A DNA stretch of 64,000 nucleotides. Origin: Pseudomonas sp. PDM05. Lineage in GTDB: Bacteria > Pseudomonadota > Gammaproteobacteria > Pseudomonadales > Pseudomonadaceae. The stretch lies in contig NZ_JACVAC010000009.1 of the NCBI RefSeq assembly GCF_014851685.1, positions 124,001 to 188,000 of the forward strand. Reading direction: 5' to 3'. The position numbers and the translations under genes are program-made. Below the pieces are notes generated by a model. It saw nothing but the letters and a program-made list of their open reading frames with translations, was not told where the DNA came from and made no database searches. Shown piece by piece: positions 53,606 to 62,098 of this stretch; positions within the stretch are counted from its first letter, which is position 1, and every line of letters begins with the position of its first letter.

Positions 53606-55434
53606 TGTCTTTGCGACCTGCACTGTTCGCCGGCCTGCTGCTCTGCAGCGCGGCCCACGCCGCCCCGCAACATGCGTTGACGCTCTACAATGAACCGCCC
53701 AAATACCCTGCAAACTTCAAGCACACCGACTACGTCAACCCCGACGCCCCCAAGGGCGGCACCTTCCGGGAATCCAGCCTGGCCGGCTTTGACAGCTTCA
53801 ACCCGTTCATCAGCAAAGGCGTGCCTGCCGACAACATCGGCCTGATCTACGACACCCTCGCCACCCAAAGCCTTGACGAACCGTTCACCGAATACGGCCT
53901 GGTCGCCGGCAAGATCGAGAAGGCCCCGGACAACAGCTGGGTGCGTTTCTACCTGCGCCCCGAAGCGCGTTTCCACGACGGCCACCCGATGCGCGCCGAT
54001 GACGTGGTGTTCAGCTTCCAGACCCTGATCAAGGACGGCACCCCGCTCTATCGCACCTACTACGCCGATGTCGACGAAGTGGTCGCCGAAGACCCGCTGC
54101 GTGTGCTGTTCAAGTTCAAGCGCACCAACAACCGAGAACTGCCGCTGATCCTCGGCCAATTGCCGGTATTGCCGAAACACTGGTGGGCCACCCGCGACTT
54201 CACCAAGGGCAACCTCGAATTCCCGCTGGGCAGCGGTCCTTACAAGGTGGCCGAGGTCAAGGCCGGGCGTTCCGTACGCTACGAGCGGGTCAAGGACTAC
54301 TGGGGCAAGGACCTGCCGATCAACAAGGGCCTGTACAACTTCGACCAGCGCATCACCGACTATTACCGGGACGCCACCGTCGCACTGGAAGCGCTCAAGG
54401 CCGGGCAATTCGACTACTGGGCCGAGTTCAGCGCCAAGAACTGGGCGAACGCCTATAACGTCCCGGCCGTGACCGAAGGACGCCTGATCAAGGAACAGAT
54501 CCCCAACGGCAACCCCACCGGCATGCAGGGCTTCGTATTCAACGTGCGCAAGCCAATGTTCCAGGACGTGCGCGTGCGCAAGGCCATCAGCCTGTTGCTG
54601 GATTTCGAGTGGAGCAACAAGCAGCTGTTCAACGGTGCCTATACGCGCACCCGCAGCTACTTCGAAAACTCCGACATGGCCGCCACCGGCCTGCCCGGCC
54701 CGGATGAGCTGGCGATCCTGGAACCGCTGCGCGACAAGATCCCGCCGCAAGTCTTCACCGAGGCCTTCGAACCGGCCAAGACCGATGGCAGCGGCATGAT
54801 CCGTGCGCAGCAGCGCGAGGCTTACCAACTGTTACAGGAAGCCGGCTGGAAGATCGTAGAAGACAAGATGGTCGACACCAACGGCAAACCCGTGGTCATC
54901 GAGTTCTTGCTGGCCCAGACCGAATTCGAACGCATCCTGCTGCCGTTCAAGCGCAACCTGGCGGACTTGGGCATAGACCTGGTGATCCGCCGGGTCGACG
55001 TCTCCCAATTCGTCACCCGCCTGCGTTCGCGGGACTTCGACATGCTGGTGGGCAGTTTCCCGCAGTCCTCCTCGCCAGGTAACGAGCAGCGCGAGTTCTG
55101 GAAGTCGACCAGCGCCGACAAGCCCGGCAGCCGCAATTACATGGGCTTGAAAGATCCGGCCGTCGACCAGTTGGTGGAGCAACTGATCGATTCCGACACC
55201 CGCACCAGCCTGATCGCCCACGCCAAGTCCCTGGATCGCGTGCTGCAATTTGGCTACTACGTGATTCCCAACTGGCACATCAAGACCTTCCGCGTGGCCT
55301 ACTGGAACAATCTCGGTCATCCAAAGGTTTCGCCGCTGTACGACGTCGGTATCTCCACATGGTGGAGCAAACCGAATGTGCAACCGCCCGTTCCCCCCCA
55401 GACGAGCGCCGATCCGGCGAGCGGAGGCGATTAA
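53602..55434 (+). CDS. Peptide ABC transporter substrate-binding protein (NppA2-like)
   Basis: A 610-residue binding protein similar in layout to its upstream neighbour, with its own signal peptide (RPALFAGLLLCSAAHA). The family stretches PKYPANFKHTDYVNPDAPKG, FYLRPEARFHDGHPMRADDV and LGSGPYKVAEVKAGR recur. Two tandem binding proteins for one permease suggest a wider ligand range. The start is the first of two adjacent ATG codons at 53602. Permease genes follow directly. Confidence 0.9.
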   Translation: MMSLRPALFAGLLLCSAAHAAPQHALTLYNEPPKYPANFKHTDYVNPDAPKGGTFRESSLAGFDSFNPFISKGVPADNIGLIYDTLATQSLDEPFTEYGLVAGKIEKAPDNSWVRFYLRPEARFHDGHPMRADDVVFSFQTLIKDGTPLYRTYYADVDEVVAEDPLRVLFKFKRTNNRELPLILGQLPVLPKHWWATRDFTKGNLEFPLGSGPYKVAEVKAGRSVRYERVKDYWGKDLPINKGLYNFDQRITDYYRDATVALEALKAGQFDYWAEFSAKNWANAYNVPAVTEGRLIKEQIPNGNPTGMQGFVFNVRKPMFQDVRVRKAISLLLDFEWSNKQLFNGAYTRTRSYFENSDMAATGLPGPDELAILEPLRDKIPPQVFTEAFEPAKTDGSGMIRAQQREAYQLLQEAGWKIVEDKMVDTNGKPVVIEFLLAQTEFERILLPFKRNLADLGIDLVIRRVDVSQFVTRLRSRDFDMLVGSFPQSSSPGNEQREFWKSTSADKPGSRNYMGLKDPAVDQLVEQLIDSDTRTSLIAHAKSLDRVLQFGYYVIPNWHIKTFRVAYWNNLGHPKVSPLYDVGISTWWSKPNVQPPVPPQTSADPASGGD

Positions 55435-56508
55435 ATGTTGGCCTATATCTTTCGCCGCCTGTTGCTGATCATCCCCACGCTGTTCGGCATCCTGCTGATC
55501 AACTTTGTCATCATCCAGGCCGCCCCCGGGGGCCCGGTGGAGCAAATGATCGCCAAGCTCGAAGGCTTTGACGGCGCCACCAGCCGCATCGCCGGTGGCG
55601 GTGCCGAAGTCGCCGTGGCCGGTTCCAGCTACCGCGGCGCCCAGGGCCTGGACCCGGCGCTGATCAAGGAAATCGAAAAGATGTACGGCTTCGACAAATC
55701 GGCGCCGGAACGTTTGTGGATCATGGTCAAGAATTACGCGCGCCTGGATTTCGGCGACAGTTTCTTCCGTGACGCCAAAGTCATCGACCTGATCAAGGAA
55801 AAGATGCCGGTGTCCATTTCCCTCGGGCTGTGGAGCACGCTGATCATGTACCTGGTGTCGATCCCCCTGGGGATCGCCAAGGCCACGCGCCACGGCAGCC
55901 ACTTCGATGTGTGGACCAGCTCGGCGATCATCGTCGGCTATGCGATCCCGGCGTTCCTGTTTGCGATCCTGTTGATCGTGGTGTTTGCCGGTGGCAGTTA
56001 TTTCGACTGGTTCCCGTTGCGCGGGCTGACCTCCAACAACTTCGACGAGTTGAGCTGGGGCGGCAAGATCCTCGACTACTTCTGGCACCTGGCCCTGCCG
56101 ATCACTGCACTGGTGATCGGCAACTTCGCGACCATGACCCTGCTGACCAAAAACAGCTTTCTCGACGAGGTCAACAAGCAGTACGTGGTCACCGCCAAAG
56201 CCAAGGGCCTGACCAACCACCGCGTGCTCTACGGCCACGTGTTCCGCAACGCGATGCTGCTGGTGATCGCCGGTTTCCCTTCGGCGTTCATCGGCATCTT
56301 CTTCACCGGCTCGCTGCTGGTGGAAGTGATCTTCTCCCTCGACGGCCTCGGCCTGATGAGCTTTGAAGCCGCGATCAACCGCGACTACCCGGTGGTGTTC
56401 GGCACGCTGTTCATCTTCACCCTGCTGGGCTTGATCGTGAAACTGATCGGCGACCTCACCTACACCCTGGTCGATCCGCGTATCGACTTCTCCAGCCGGG
56501 AGCATTGA
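55435..56508 (+). CDS. Peptide ABC transporter permease (NppB/YejB-like)
   Basis: A 357-residue inner-membrane permease with six helices. The start MLAYIFRRLLLIIPTLFGI and the ATPase-contact motif (EAA loop) in TAKAKGLTNHRVLYGHVF define the DppB/YejB class. The sequence EQMIAKLEGFDGATSRIAGG with a long periplasmic insert (about 40-80) is typical of YejB-type members. It begins on the base after the second binding protein ends, and its stop is one base before the next permease. Confidence 0.93.
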   Translation: MLAYIFRRLLLIIPTLFGILLINFVIIQAAPGGPVEQMIAKLEGFDGATSRIAGGGAEVAVAGSSYRGAQGLDPALIKEIEKMYGFDKSAPERLWIMVKNYARLDFGDSFFRDAKVIDLIKEKMPVSISLGLWSTLIMYLVSIPLGIAKATRHGSHFDVWTSSAIIVGYAIPAFLFAILLIVVFAGGSYFDWFPLRGLTSNNFDELSWGGKILDYFWHLALPITALVIGNFATMTLLTKNSFLDEVNKQYVVTAKAKGLTNHRVLYGHVFRNAMLLVIAGFPSAFIGIFFTGSLLVEVIFSLDGLGLMSFEAAINRDYPVVFGTLFIFTLLGLIVKLIGDLTYTLVDPRIDFSSREH

Positions 56509-56509
56509 G

Positions 56510-57529
56510 ATGAACCTATCCCCCCTCAATCGCCGCCGGTTCGAACGATTCAAGGCCAACAAGCGTGGCTGGTGGTCGCTGTGGCTGTTCCTGATCCTGT
56601 TCGTGCTGAGCCTGGGCGCGGAACTGATCGCCAACGACAAGCCGCTGGCGGTGCACTTCGACGGCGGCTGGTACTTCCCCGCGCTCAAGCGCTACCCGGA
56701 GACCACCTTTGGTGGCGAGTTCCCCCTGGAAGCCAACTACAAGAGCCCGTACATCCGGGAGCTGCTCAAGGCCAAGGACGCCTGGACCTTGTGGGCGCCG
56801 ATCCCGTTCAGCTACCAGAGCATCAACTACGACCTGAAAGTGCCCGCGCCGGCGCCGCCATCCAGCGTCAACCTGCTGGGCACCGATGACCAGGGCCGCG
56901 ATGTGCTGGCGCGGGTGATCTACGGCTTCCGCGTGTCGGTGCTGTTCGCCCTGACGCTGACCATCCTCAGCTCGATCATCGGCGTGATCGCCGGGGCCTT
57001 GCAGGGCTTTTACGGTGGCTGGGTCGACCTGGCCGGGCAGCGTTTCCTGGAGATCTGGTCGGGGTTGCCGGTGCTGTACCTGCTGATCATTCTCGCCAGT
57101 TTTGTGCAGCCCAACTTCTGGTGGCTGCTGGGGATCATGCTGCTGTTCTCCTGGATGAGCCTGGTGGACGTGGTACGGGCCGAGTTCCTGCGCGGGCGCA
57201 ACCTTGAATACGTGCGGGCAGCCAGGGCGCTGGGCATGCAGAACGGCGCGATCATGTTCCGCCATATCCTGCCCAACGCCATGGTCTCGACCATGACCTT
57301 CATGCCGTTCATCCTCACCGGCGCCATCGGCACCCTGACTGCGCTGGACTTCCTCGGCTTCGGCTTGCCGGCCGGTTCGCCGTCCCTGGGCGAACTGGTA
57401 GCCCAGGGCAAATCCAACCTGCAAGCGCCGTGGCTGGGCATGAGTGCGTTCGCCGTGCTGGCGATCATGTTGAGTTTGCTGGTGTTTATCGGCGAGTCCG
57501 CTCGCGATGCCTTCGACCCGAGGAAATGA
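56510..57529 (+). CDS. Peptide ABC transporter permease (NppC/YejE-like)
   Basis: A 339-residue second permease. LSPLNRRRFERFKANKRGWW starts it, with a long first periplasmic region (about 45-130) before the permease core. GTDDQGRDVLARVIYGFRVS is the DppC/YejE signature and EYVRAARALGMQNGAIMFRH is the EAA loop. It pairs with the preceding permease to form the channel, and is followed after one base by the ATPase gene. Confidence 0.93.
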   Translation: MNLSPLNRRRFERFKANKRGWWSLWLFLILFVLSLGAELIANDKPLAVHFDGGWYFPALKRYPETTFGGEFPLEANYKSPYIRELLKAKDAWTLWAPIPFSYQSINYDLKVPAPAPPSSVNLLGTDDQGRDVLARVIYGFRVSVLFALTLTILSSIIGVIAGALQGFYGGWVDLAGQRFLEIWSGLPVLYLLIILASFVQPNFWWLLGIMLLFSWMSLVDVVRAEFLRGRNLEYVRAARALGMQNGAIMFRHILPNAMVSTMTFMPFILTGAIGTLTALDFLGFGLPAGSPSLGELVAQGKSNLQAPWLGMSAFAVLAIMLSLLVFIGESARDAFDPRK

Positions 57530-57530
57530 G

Positions 57531-59132
57531 ATGAATCAGGACAATCTGATCGAAATCCGCGACCTCAGCGTCGAGTTCGTCACCGGCGAACACGCTCACT
57601 GCGTGGTGAACAACGTCAGCTTCGACATCAAGCGCGGCGAAACCCTGGCCCTGGTCGGCGAAAGCGGCTCCGGCAAATCGGTGACCGCCCACTCGATCCT
57701 GCGCTTGCTGCCCTACCCGCTGGCGCGGCATCCGTCTGGCACCATTGGGTATGCGGGGCAAGACCTGCTGACCCTGAAGGAAAAATCCCTGCGGCATATT
57801 CGCGGCAACCGCATCGCGATGATCTTCCAGGAGCCGATGACCTCGTTGAACCCGCTGCACTCGATCGAGAAGCAGATCAACGAAGTGCTCGGATTGCACA
57901 AGGGCCTGCAAGGCAAGGTCGCCACCCAGCGCACCCTGGAGTTGCTCGAGCTGGTCGGCATCCCCGAACCGCACAAGCGCCTCAAGGCCCTGCCCCACGA
58001 GCTGTCCGGCGGCCAGCGCCAGCGGGTGATGATTGCCATGGCACTGGCCAACGAGCCGGAGCTGTTGATCGCCGATGAACCGACCACTGCGCTGGATGTG
58101 ACGGTGCAGTTGAAAATCCTGGAATTGCTCAAGGAGTTGCAGGCGCGCCTGGGCATGGCCTTGCTGCTGATCAGCCACGACCTCAACCTGGTACGGCGGA
58201 TTGCCCACCGCGTGTGCGTGATGCAAAAAGGTTGCATCGTTGAACAGGCCGAGTGCGAAACGCTGTTCCAGTCGCCCCGGCATCCCTACACCCAGGAATT
58301 GCTGGCGGCTGAACCAAGTGGCGGCCCGGCCACCAATGTGGTCGGCCCACCCCTGCTGGAAGTGAATGACCTCAAGGTGTGGTTCCCGATCAAGAAAGGC
58401 TTTCTGCGCAGCACCGTGGATTACGTCAAGGCGGTGGATGGCATCAACTTCAGCCTGCCCCAAGGGCAAACCCTGGGCATCGTTGGCGAAAGCGGCTCGG
58501 GGAAATCCACCCTTGGCCTGGCGATCCTCCGGCTGATCGCCAGCAAGGGCGGCATTCGCTTCGAAGGCCAGCAACTGGACTCACTCACCCAACAGCAGGT
58601 ACGCCCGCTGCGCCGGGAAATGCAGGTGGTGTTCCAGGACCCGTTCGGCAGCTTGAGCCCGCGTATGTGCGTGAGCGAGATCGTCGGTGAGGGCCTGCGC
58701 ATTCACAAGATGGGCACGCCGGCCGAGCAGGAAGCGGCGATTATCGCGGCGCTCAAGGAGGTCGGGCTGGACCCGGAATCCCGGCATCGCTATCCCCACG
58801 AGTTCTCCGGCGGCCAGCGCCAACGCATCGCCATCGCCCGCGCCCTGGTGCTCAAGCCACGGTTGATCCTGCTGGACGAACCCACCTCGGCGCTGGACCG
58901 CACGGTGCAACGCCAGGTAGTGGAACTGCTGCGCAGCTTGCAGGCCAAGTACAACCTGACCTACCTGTTTATCAGCCATGATCTGGCGGTGGTGAAGGCA
59001 TTGAGTCATCAGTTGATGGTAGTGAAACAAGGCCAGGTGGTGGAGCAAGGCGATGCAAAGGCAATCTTCGCCGACCCGCAACACCCCTACACCCGACAGT
59101 TGCTGGAAGCTGCGTTCCTCGTACCGGCCTGA
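57531..59132 (+). CDS. Peptide ABC transporter, fused double ATPase (NppD/YejF-like)
   Basis: A 533-residue ATPase with two complete nucleotide-binding domains in one chain. Domain 1 has GESGSGKSVT, LSGGQRQRV and LLIADEPTTALD. Domain 2 has GESGSGKSTLG, FSGGQRQRI and LILLDEPTSALD. Each has an oligopeptide-type C-terminal tail with HPYTQELLAAEP in the first. It drives uptake through the two permeases above. The ATG at 57531 lies one base after the end of the second permease. The five genes 51776-59132 are one operon. Confidence 0.94.
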   Translation: MNQDNLIEIRDLSVEFVTGEHAHCVVNNVSFDIKRGETLALVGESGSGKSVTAHSILRLLPYPLARHPSGTIGYAGQDLLTLKEKSLRHIRGNRIAMIFQEPMTSLNPLHSIEKQINEVLGLHKGLQGKVATQRTLELLELVGIPEPHKRLKALPHELSGGQRQRVMIAMALANEPELLIADEPTTALDVTVQLKILELLKELQARLGMALLLISHDLNLVRRIAHRVCVMQKGCIVEQAECETLFQSPRHPYTQELLAAEPSGGPATNVVGPPLLEVNDLKVWFPIKKGFLRSTVDYVKAVDGINFSLPQGQTLGIVGESGSGKSTLGLAILRLIASKGGIRFEGQQLDSLTQQQVRPLRREMQVVFQDPFGSLSPRMCVSEIVGEGLRIHKMGTPAEQEAAIIAALKEVGLDPESRHRYPHEFSGGQRQRIAIARALVLKPRLILLDEPTSALDRTVQRQVVELLRSLQAKYNLTYLFISHDLAVVKALSHQLMVVKQGQVVEQGDAKAIFADPQHPYTRQLLEAAFLVPA

Positions 59133-59162
59133 CCCGTACGGTTCAACATTTGGCAGCTGGCT

Positions 59163-59253
59163 TGTGTGGGAGCGGGCTTGCTCGCGATTGCAGTGTGTCA
59201 TTCGACAGATTCGGCACTGACAGGACGCCATCGCGGGCAAGCCCGCTCCCACA
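59163..59253. repeat. REP doublet
   Basis: TGTGGGAGCGGGCTTGCTCG and the inverse GCGGGCAAGCCCGCTCCCAC border a spacer of roughly 50 bases, between the transporter operon and the AraC gene. Confidence 0.88.
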
Positions 59254-59295
59254 TTTGACCGTGCCCAACCCGAACGACAGCCTCAACGGCGGCGA

Positions 59296-59358
59296 TTCGG
59301 CACGGGCTTCTATGGCGAGCCACGCAGCCTGCAACGGGCGACCAAATGGGACTTCTGA
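59296..59358 (+). pseudogene. Possible tail of a lost TonB-dependent receptor
   Basis: A 20-codon frame reads FGTGFYGEPRSLQRATKWDF then stop, which has the look of the last two barrel strands of a siderophore receptor (compare GDPRSITLALDWKL at the end of the receptor at 1746-3983). Upstream the frame dissolves at the REP doublet. The fragment is short and chance is possible. The rest of the 59133-59491 gap holds no supported gene. Confidence 0.3.
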
Positions 59359-59491
59359 CCTGAAGCCAATACCCCGGGGCCGACGACCTGCACCGGATGA
59401 CACTCGCGCAATCTTGAAGCCTTGAACATTGCGCGATTTTGTATAACGCTGCCGGTCCGCCTATACGGTTCTTCGCCAGGGAATGCCCGCC

Positions 59492-60367
59492 ATGACCCCT
59501 TCCACCGCCCCGCACTTCTGGCGTGACCCTGCGCTGGCGTTTATCGAAGCGCGCACCATCGCCGACGGGCGCAAGGTCACCTACGCGCGGCACGCTCACG
59601 AGCATTTTTCCATCGGCGCGATCACCAGCGGGCGCAGCTATTACCACTACGGCACGGACACCTTCGAGATCAGCGCCGGTACGGTGGTACTGATGAACCC
59701 TGGCGATGTGCACGCGTGCAATCCGATCCGTAACGAAGCCTGGTCCTATCAGATGCTGTACATCGATACGCCCTGGCTGACCGAATTGCAGCACCAACTG
59801 GGCTTCAGCACCGACCAGGGCTACCGGCCGTTCGACATCCCCTACGTGCGCGATGAAGCGCTCTACGCTGGGCTGTTGGAGCTGTACCGGGTCCTGGTGG
59901 ATACCCAGGCCGAGCACCTGCACAAGCAAAGCGCGCTGGTGGGTTTCTTCACTGAGGTGCAGCAGCGCCTGAACCCGTCCGACGCACCGTTGCGCGAGGT
60001 CAACCACAAGCTGGAGCGCGCCGCCGAGTACATCCGCGCGCACTGCACCTGCGCCTTGAAACTGGAAGACATCTGCCTGGCCGCCGAACTGTCGCCGTCC
60101 TATCTGATCCGTGCGTTCAAGCAGTATTACGGGTTGACGCCCCATGCGTTCCTGATCAACCAGCGTATCCAGTTCGCCCGCACGCAACTGCGTCAGGGCG
60201 AACTGATCGCCGATGTGGCCCTGGCCGCAGGTTTCGCCGACCAGGCGCATTTCCAGCGGGCGTTCAAACAGCATTTTGCGGCGACGCCGGGGCAATACCG
60301 CGATGTGCTCAAGCCATCAGCAAATAACCCACACTGGCCACCAGCAACGCGGCCATTGAACGGTTGA
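59492..60367 (+). CDS. AraC family transcriptional regulator
   Basis: A 291-residue regulator with an N-terminal cupin-type sensing domain (HAHEHFSIGAITSGRSYYHY) and a C-terminal double helix-turn-helix (about 190-285) with LEDICLAAELSPSYLIRAFK and VALAAGFADQAHFQRAFKQH. The ATG at 59492 is better placed from AGGGA than the ATG at 59483. Its last 59 bases overlap the end of the convergent LysE gene. It probably controls that exporter, as such AraC-LysE pairs are common, but no operator was found. Confidence 0.9.
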   Translation: MTPSTAPHFWRDPALAFIEARTIADGRKVTYARHAHEHFSIGAITSGRSYYHYGTDTFEISAGTVVLMNPGDVHACNPIRNEAWSYQMLYIDTPWLTELQHQLGFSTDQGYRPFDIPYVRDEALYAGLLELYRVLVDTQAEHLHKQSALVGFFTEVQQRLNPSDAPLREVNHKLERAAEYIRAHCTCALKLEDICLAAELSPSYLIRAFKQYYGLTPHAFLINQRIQFARTQLRQGELIADVALAAGFADQAHFQRAFKQHFAATPGQYRDVLKPSANNPHWPPATRPLNG

Positions 60368-60896
60368 ACACGCGCACGCCCTGCGGGTTGCCCAGGTAGC
60401 GCCGCAAAAAGGTCCCGGCATACGCCCAGCACGCCACCGACAGGTAGCAGATCACCAGGTACAGCGCCGCAAACAGCCACACTTGAGCGGCGTCGCCATC
60501 CGCCACAAACAACCCCATCCCCGCCACGCAGGCCAGCCAGGCCTTGGGGTTGAGCCATTGCATAATGGCGCCGTACAGCATCGACGGCGCGGTGGCGGCG
60601 TTATCGGCTTGCAGGCGGCCATCGTCGCACGCCAGTTTCCAAGCCATCCACAGCAAGAAAACCACCCCGCCCCACTGGATCAACTGGGTCAGCAACGGCC
60701 AGCGCACCAGCACTTCGTGCAAACCCAGGCCGATCAACACCAGCAACAAGGTAAACCCTGCGGCGGCGCCGAATACATGCTTCTGGCTGGCGGCAAAGCC
60801 AAAGCGCGCACCGGAGCTGAGGGCCACCACGTTGACCGGGCCCGGTGTGATGGAGGTGGCCAGGGCGAAGGCGGCCATGGAAATGATCAAGCTCAT
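60309..60896 (-). CDS. LysE family amino-acid exporter
   Basis: A 195-residue inner-membrane exporter with about six helices. AFALATSITPGPVNVVALSS is the LysE/RhtB hallmark in the first helix, and GAIMQWLNPKAWLACVAG is the conserved second-half motif. The substrate could be an amino acid or a small metabolite. The ATG at 60896 follows AGGGA by eight bases; the frame beyond it to 61130 is not coding. It converges with the AraC gene. Confidence 0.9.
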   Translation of the reverse strand: MSLIISMAAFALATSITPGPVNVVALSSGARFGFAASQKHVFGAAAGFTLLLVLIGLGLHEVLVRWPLLTQLIQWGGVVFLLWMAWKLACDDGRLQADNAATAPSMLYGAIMQWLNPKAWLACVAGMGLFVADGDAAQVWLFAALYLVICYLSVACWAYAGTFLRRYLGNPQGVRVFNRSMAALLVASVGYLLMA

Positions 60897-60984
60897 TGCA
60901 ATTCCCTTTTTCTGTGACGGTGAGGATGACGTCACGGTAAAGGGCGGCACGCGCCAGGTATTGAACAAAATGCCCCTCGGGGCG

Positions 60985-61206
60985 TTACGGCGCAGGCGCT
61001 TGGGTGACGACGTCGTCAACGCCCAGCACGCGGCCGTCCTCAGACACGATCTCGACCTTGCGCAGCGGCTTGAGCGAATGCGCATCCAGCAGCCGCGTGC
61101 CGAGCAGTTGCGGCTGAGTGTGGGCCTCACCCCATTGCGCCAGCGTCACCAGCACCGGCATCAGCGCGCGCCCCTTGTCGGTGAGTTGGTACTCGTTGCG
61201 CGCGCC
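60985..61206 (-). pseudogene. C-terminal remnant of an HxlR-type regulator
   Basis: About 70 codons remain: ARNEYQLTDKGRALMPVLVT, LAQWGEAHTQPQLLG and an end in VVTQAPAP. RNEYQLTDKGRAL is the wing-and-helix pattern of HxlR regulators. The recognition helix and start are absent: upstream of about 61206 the frame becomes antisense to the SDR fragment. It has no start codon, so it is not expressed as a regulator. Confidence 0.7.
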
Positions 61207-61410
61207 GACTTGGTCATCGGCGTGCACCCCGCCTACATCGACACCGACATGGTCGCCGACGTGCAGGCCCCCAAAAGCACGCCCCAGGAAGTGGTCGCCC
61301 TCACGCTGCAAGCACTGGCCGAAGGCCGTGAAGAAGTGCTGGTCAGCGACACCAGCCACGGGGTGAAGGCGTCGCTGTCCACGGACAGCCCGGTGTATCT
61401 CAACCATTGA
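61201..61410 (+). pseudogene. C-terminal remnant of a short-chain dehydrogenase
   Basis: About 69 codons remain: ADLVIGVHPAYIDTDMVADV, then PKSTPQEVVALTLQALAEGR and an end in DSPVYLNH. VHPAYIDTDM is the strand after the SDR active site. The Rossmann start, the YxxxK motif and the start codon are missing. It faces the HxlR remnant head to head with no spacer, which marks a deletion of both 5' ends and their promoters. Confidence 0.75.
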
Positions 61411-61432
61411 TCACGGAAATGTGCGGGCTGCC

Positions 61433-62062
61433 TTAGCGCTGCGCCGGAATGCGGATGTCGCCCTCGCGGCATTGGCTTTTGACGCTGCGCGGGCAACCGG
61501 CGAACGCCAGATCCTTGGTCAGGCACACGCGCACTTCCGACAACACCTTGCCCTTGCAGATCACCGCCAGGCCATGGTTGCCCAGGCGCGGGTTGCTCTC
61601 GCGAAACAACGCCTCGATCTCGCGGGCCGGCAACGCCGGTGGCGTATTGAACGGTTGCAATTGCGGCGGAATCACCACCACGCCCAGCGCCTGGTCGGTC
61701 TTGGCCAGGTAGTCCAGCGGCTCAAGCCCGGAACAGGTGCCATGCTTGGCCCATTCGTGCTTGAGCAGCGCACGTGTGGGAAACAACGCCGCGCCCTTGT
61801 CCAATTCCTCGCGGCTCAAGCGCGACTGCGGCGCACACGACGCCGGCCAGCCGCCCCGCGCGTACTGCGGCCACAAACCGTGCAACACAAAGCCGTAGCC
61901 CTTGCCCGAACACTGCTCGTTGTCCGGGTGGGTCAGGCAAAACGTCGGCGACCACGACAGCGACAACACATAAAAATCAAACTCCCCAGGCGTGCCTTGG
62001 CTACGCGCCGCCGCGCCTGCGCTTGTGGCGATGGCCAGCCACAACAGCATCCAGTATTTCAT
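61433..62062 (-). CDS. Secreted ribonuclease T2 family protein
   Basis: A 209-residue enzyme that hydrolyses RNA through 2',3'-cyclic phosphates. The signal peptide is about 1-18. The first catalytic motif is FVLHGLWPQY (His61) and the second is KHEWAKHGTC (His102, Glu103, His107). Six or more cysteines suit a periplasmic, disulfide-bonded protein like RNase I. It lies 37 bases after the oxidoreductase gene on the same strand, possibly in one transcript. Confidence 0.93.
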   Translation of the reverse strand: MKYWMLLWLAIATSAGAAARSQGTPGEFDFYVLSLSWSPTFCLTHPDNEQCSGKGYGFVLHGLWPQYARGGWPASCAPQSRLSREELDKGAALFPTRALLKHEWAKHGTCSGLEPLDYLAKTDQALGVVVIPPQLQPFNTPPALPAREIEALFRESNPRLGNHGLAVICKGKVLSEVRVCLTKDLAFAGCPRSVKSQCREGDIRIPAQR

Positions 62063-62098
62063 CGGTGTGTATCCTTGAAAAAATAAACCCTATCGTGC

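Noticed and set aside
53551..56688. Long minus-strand frames opposite the peptide transporter genes
   Set aside because: Repetitive Gln/His/Asp/Val-rich products with no family match. The sense genes are unambiguous.
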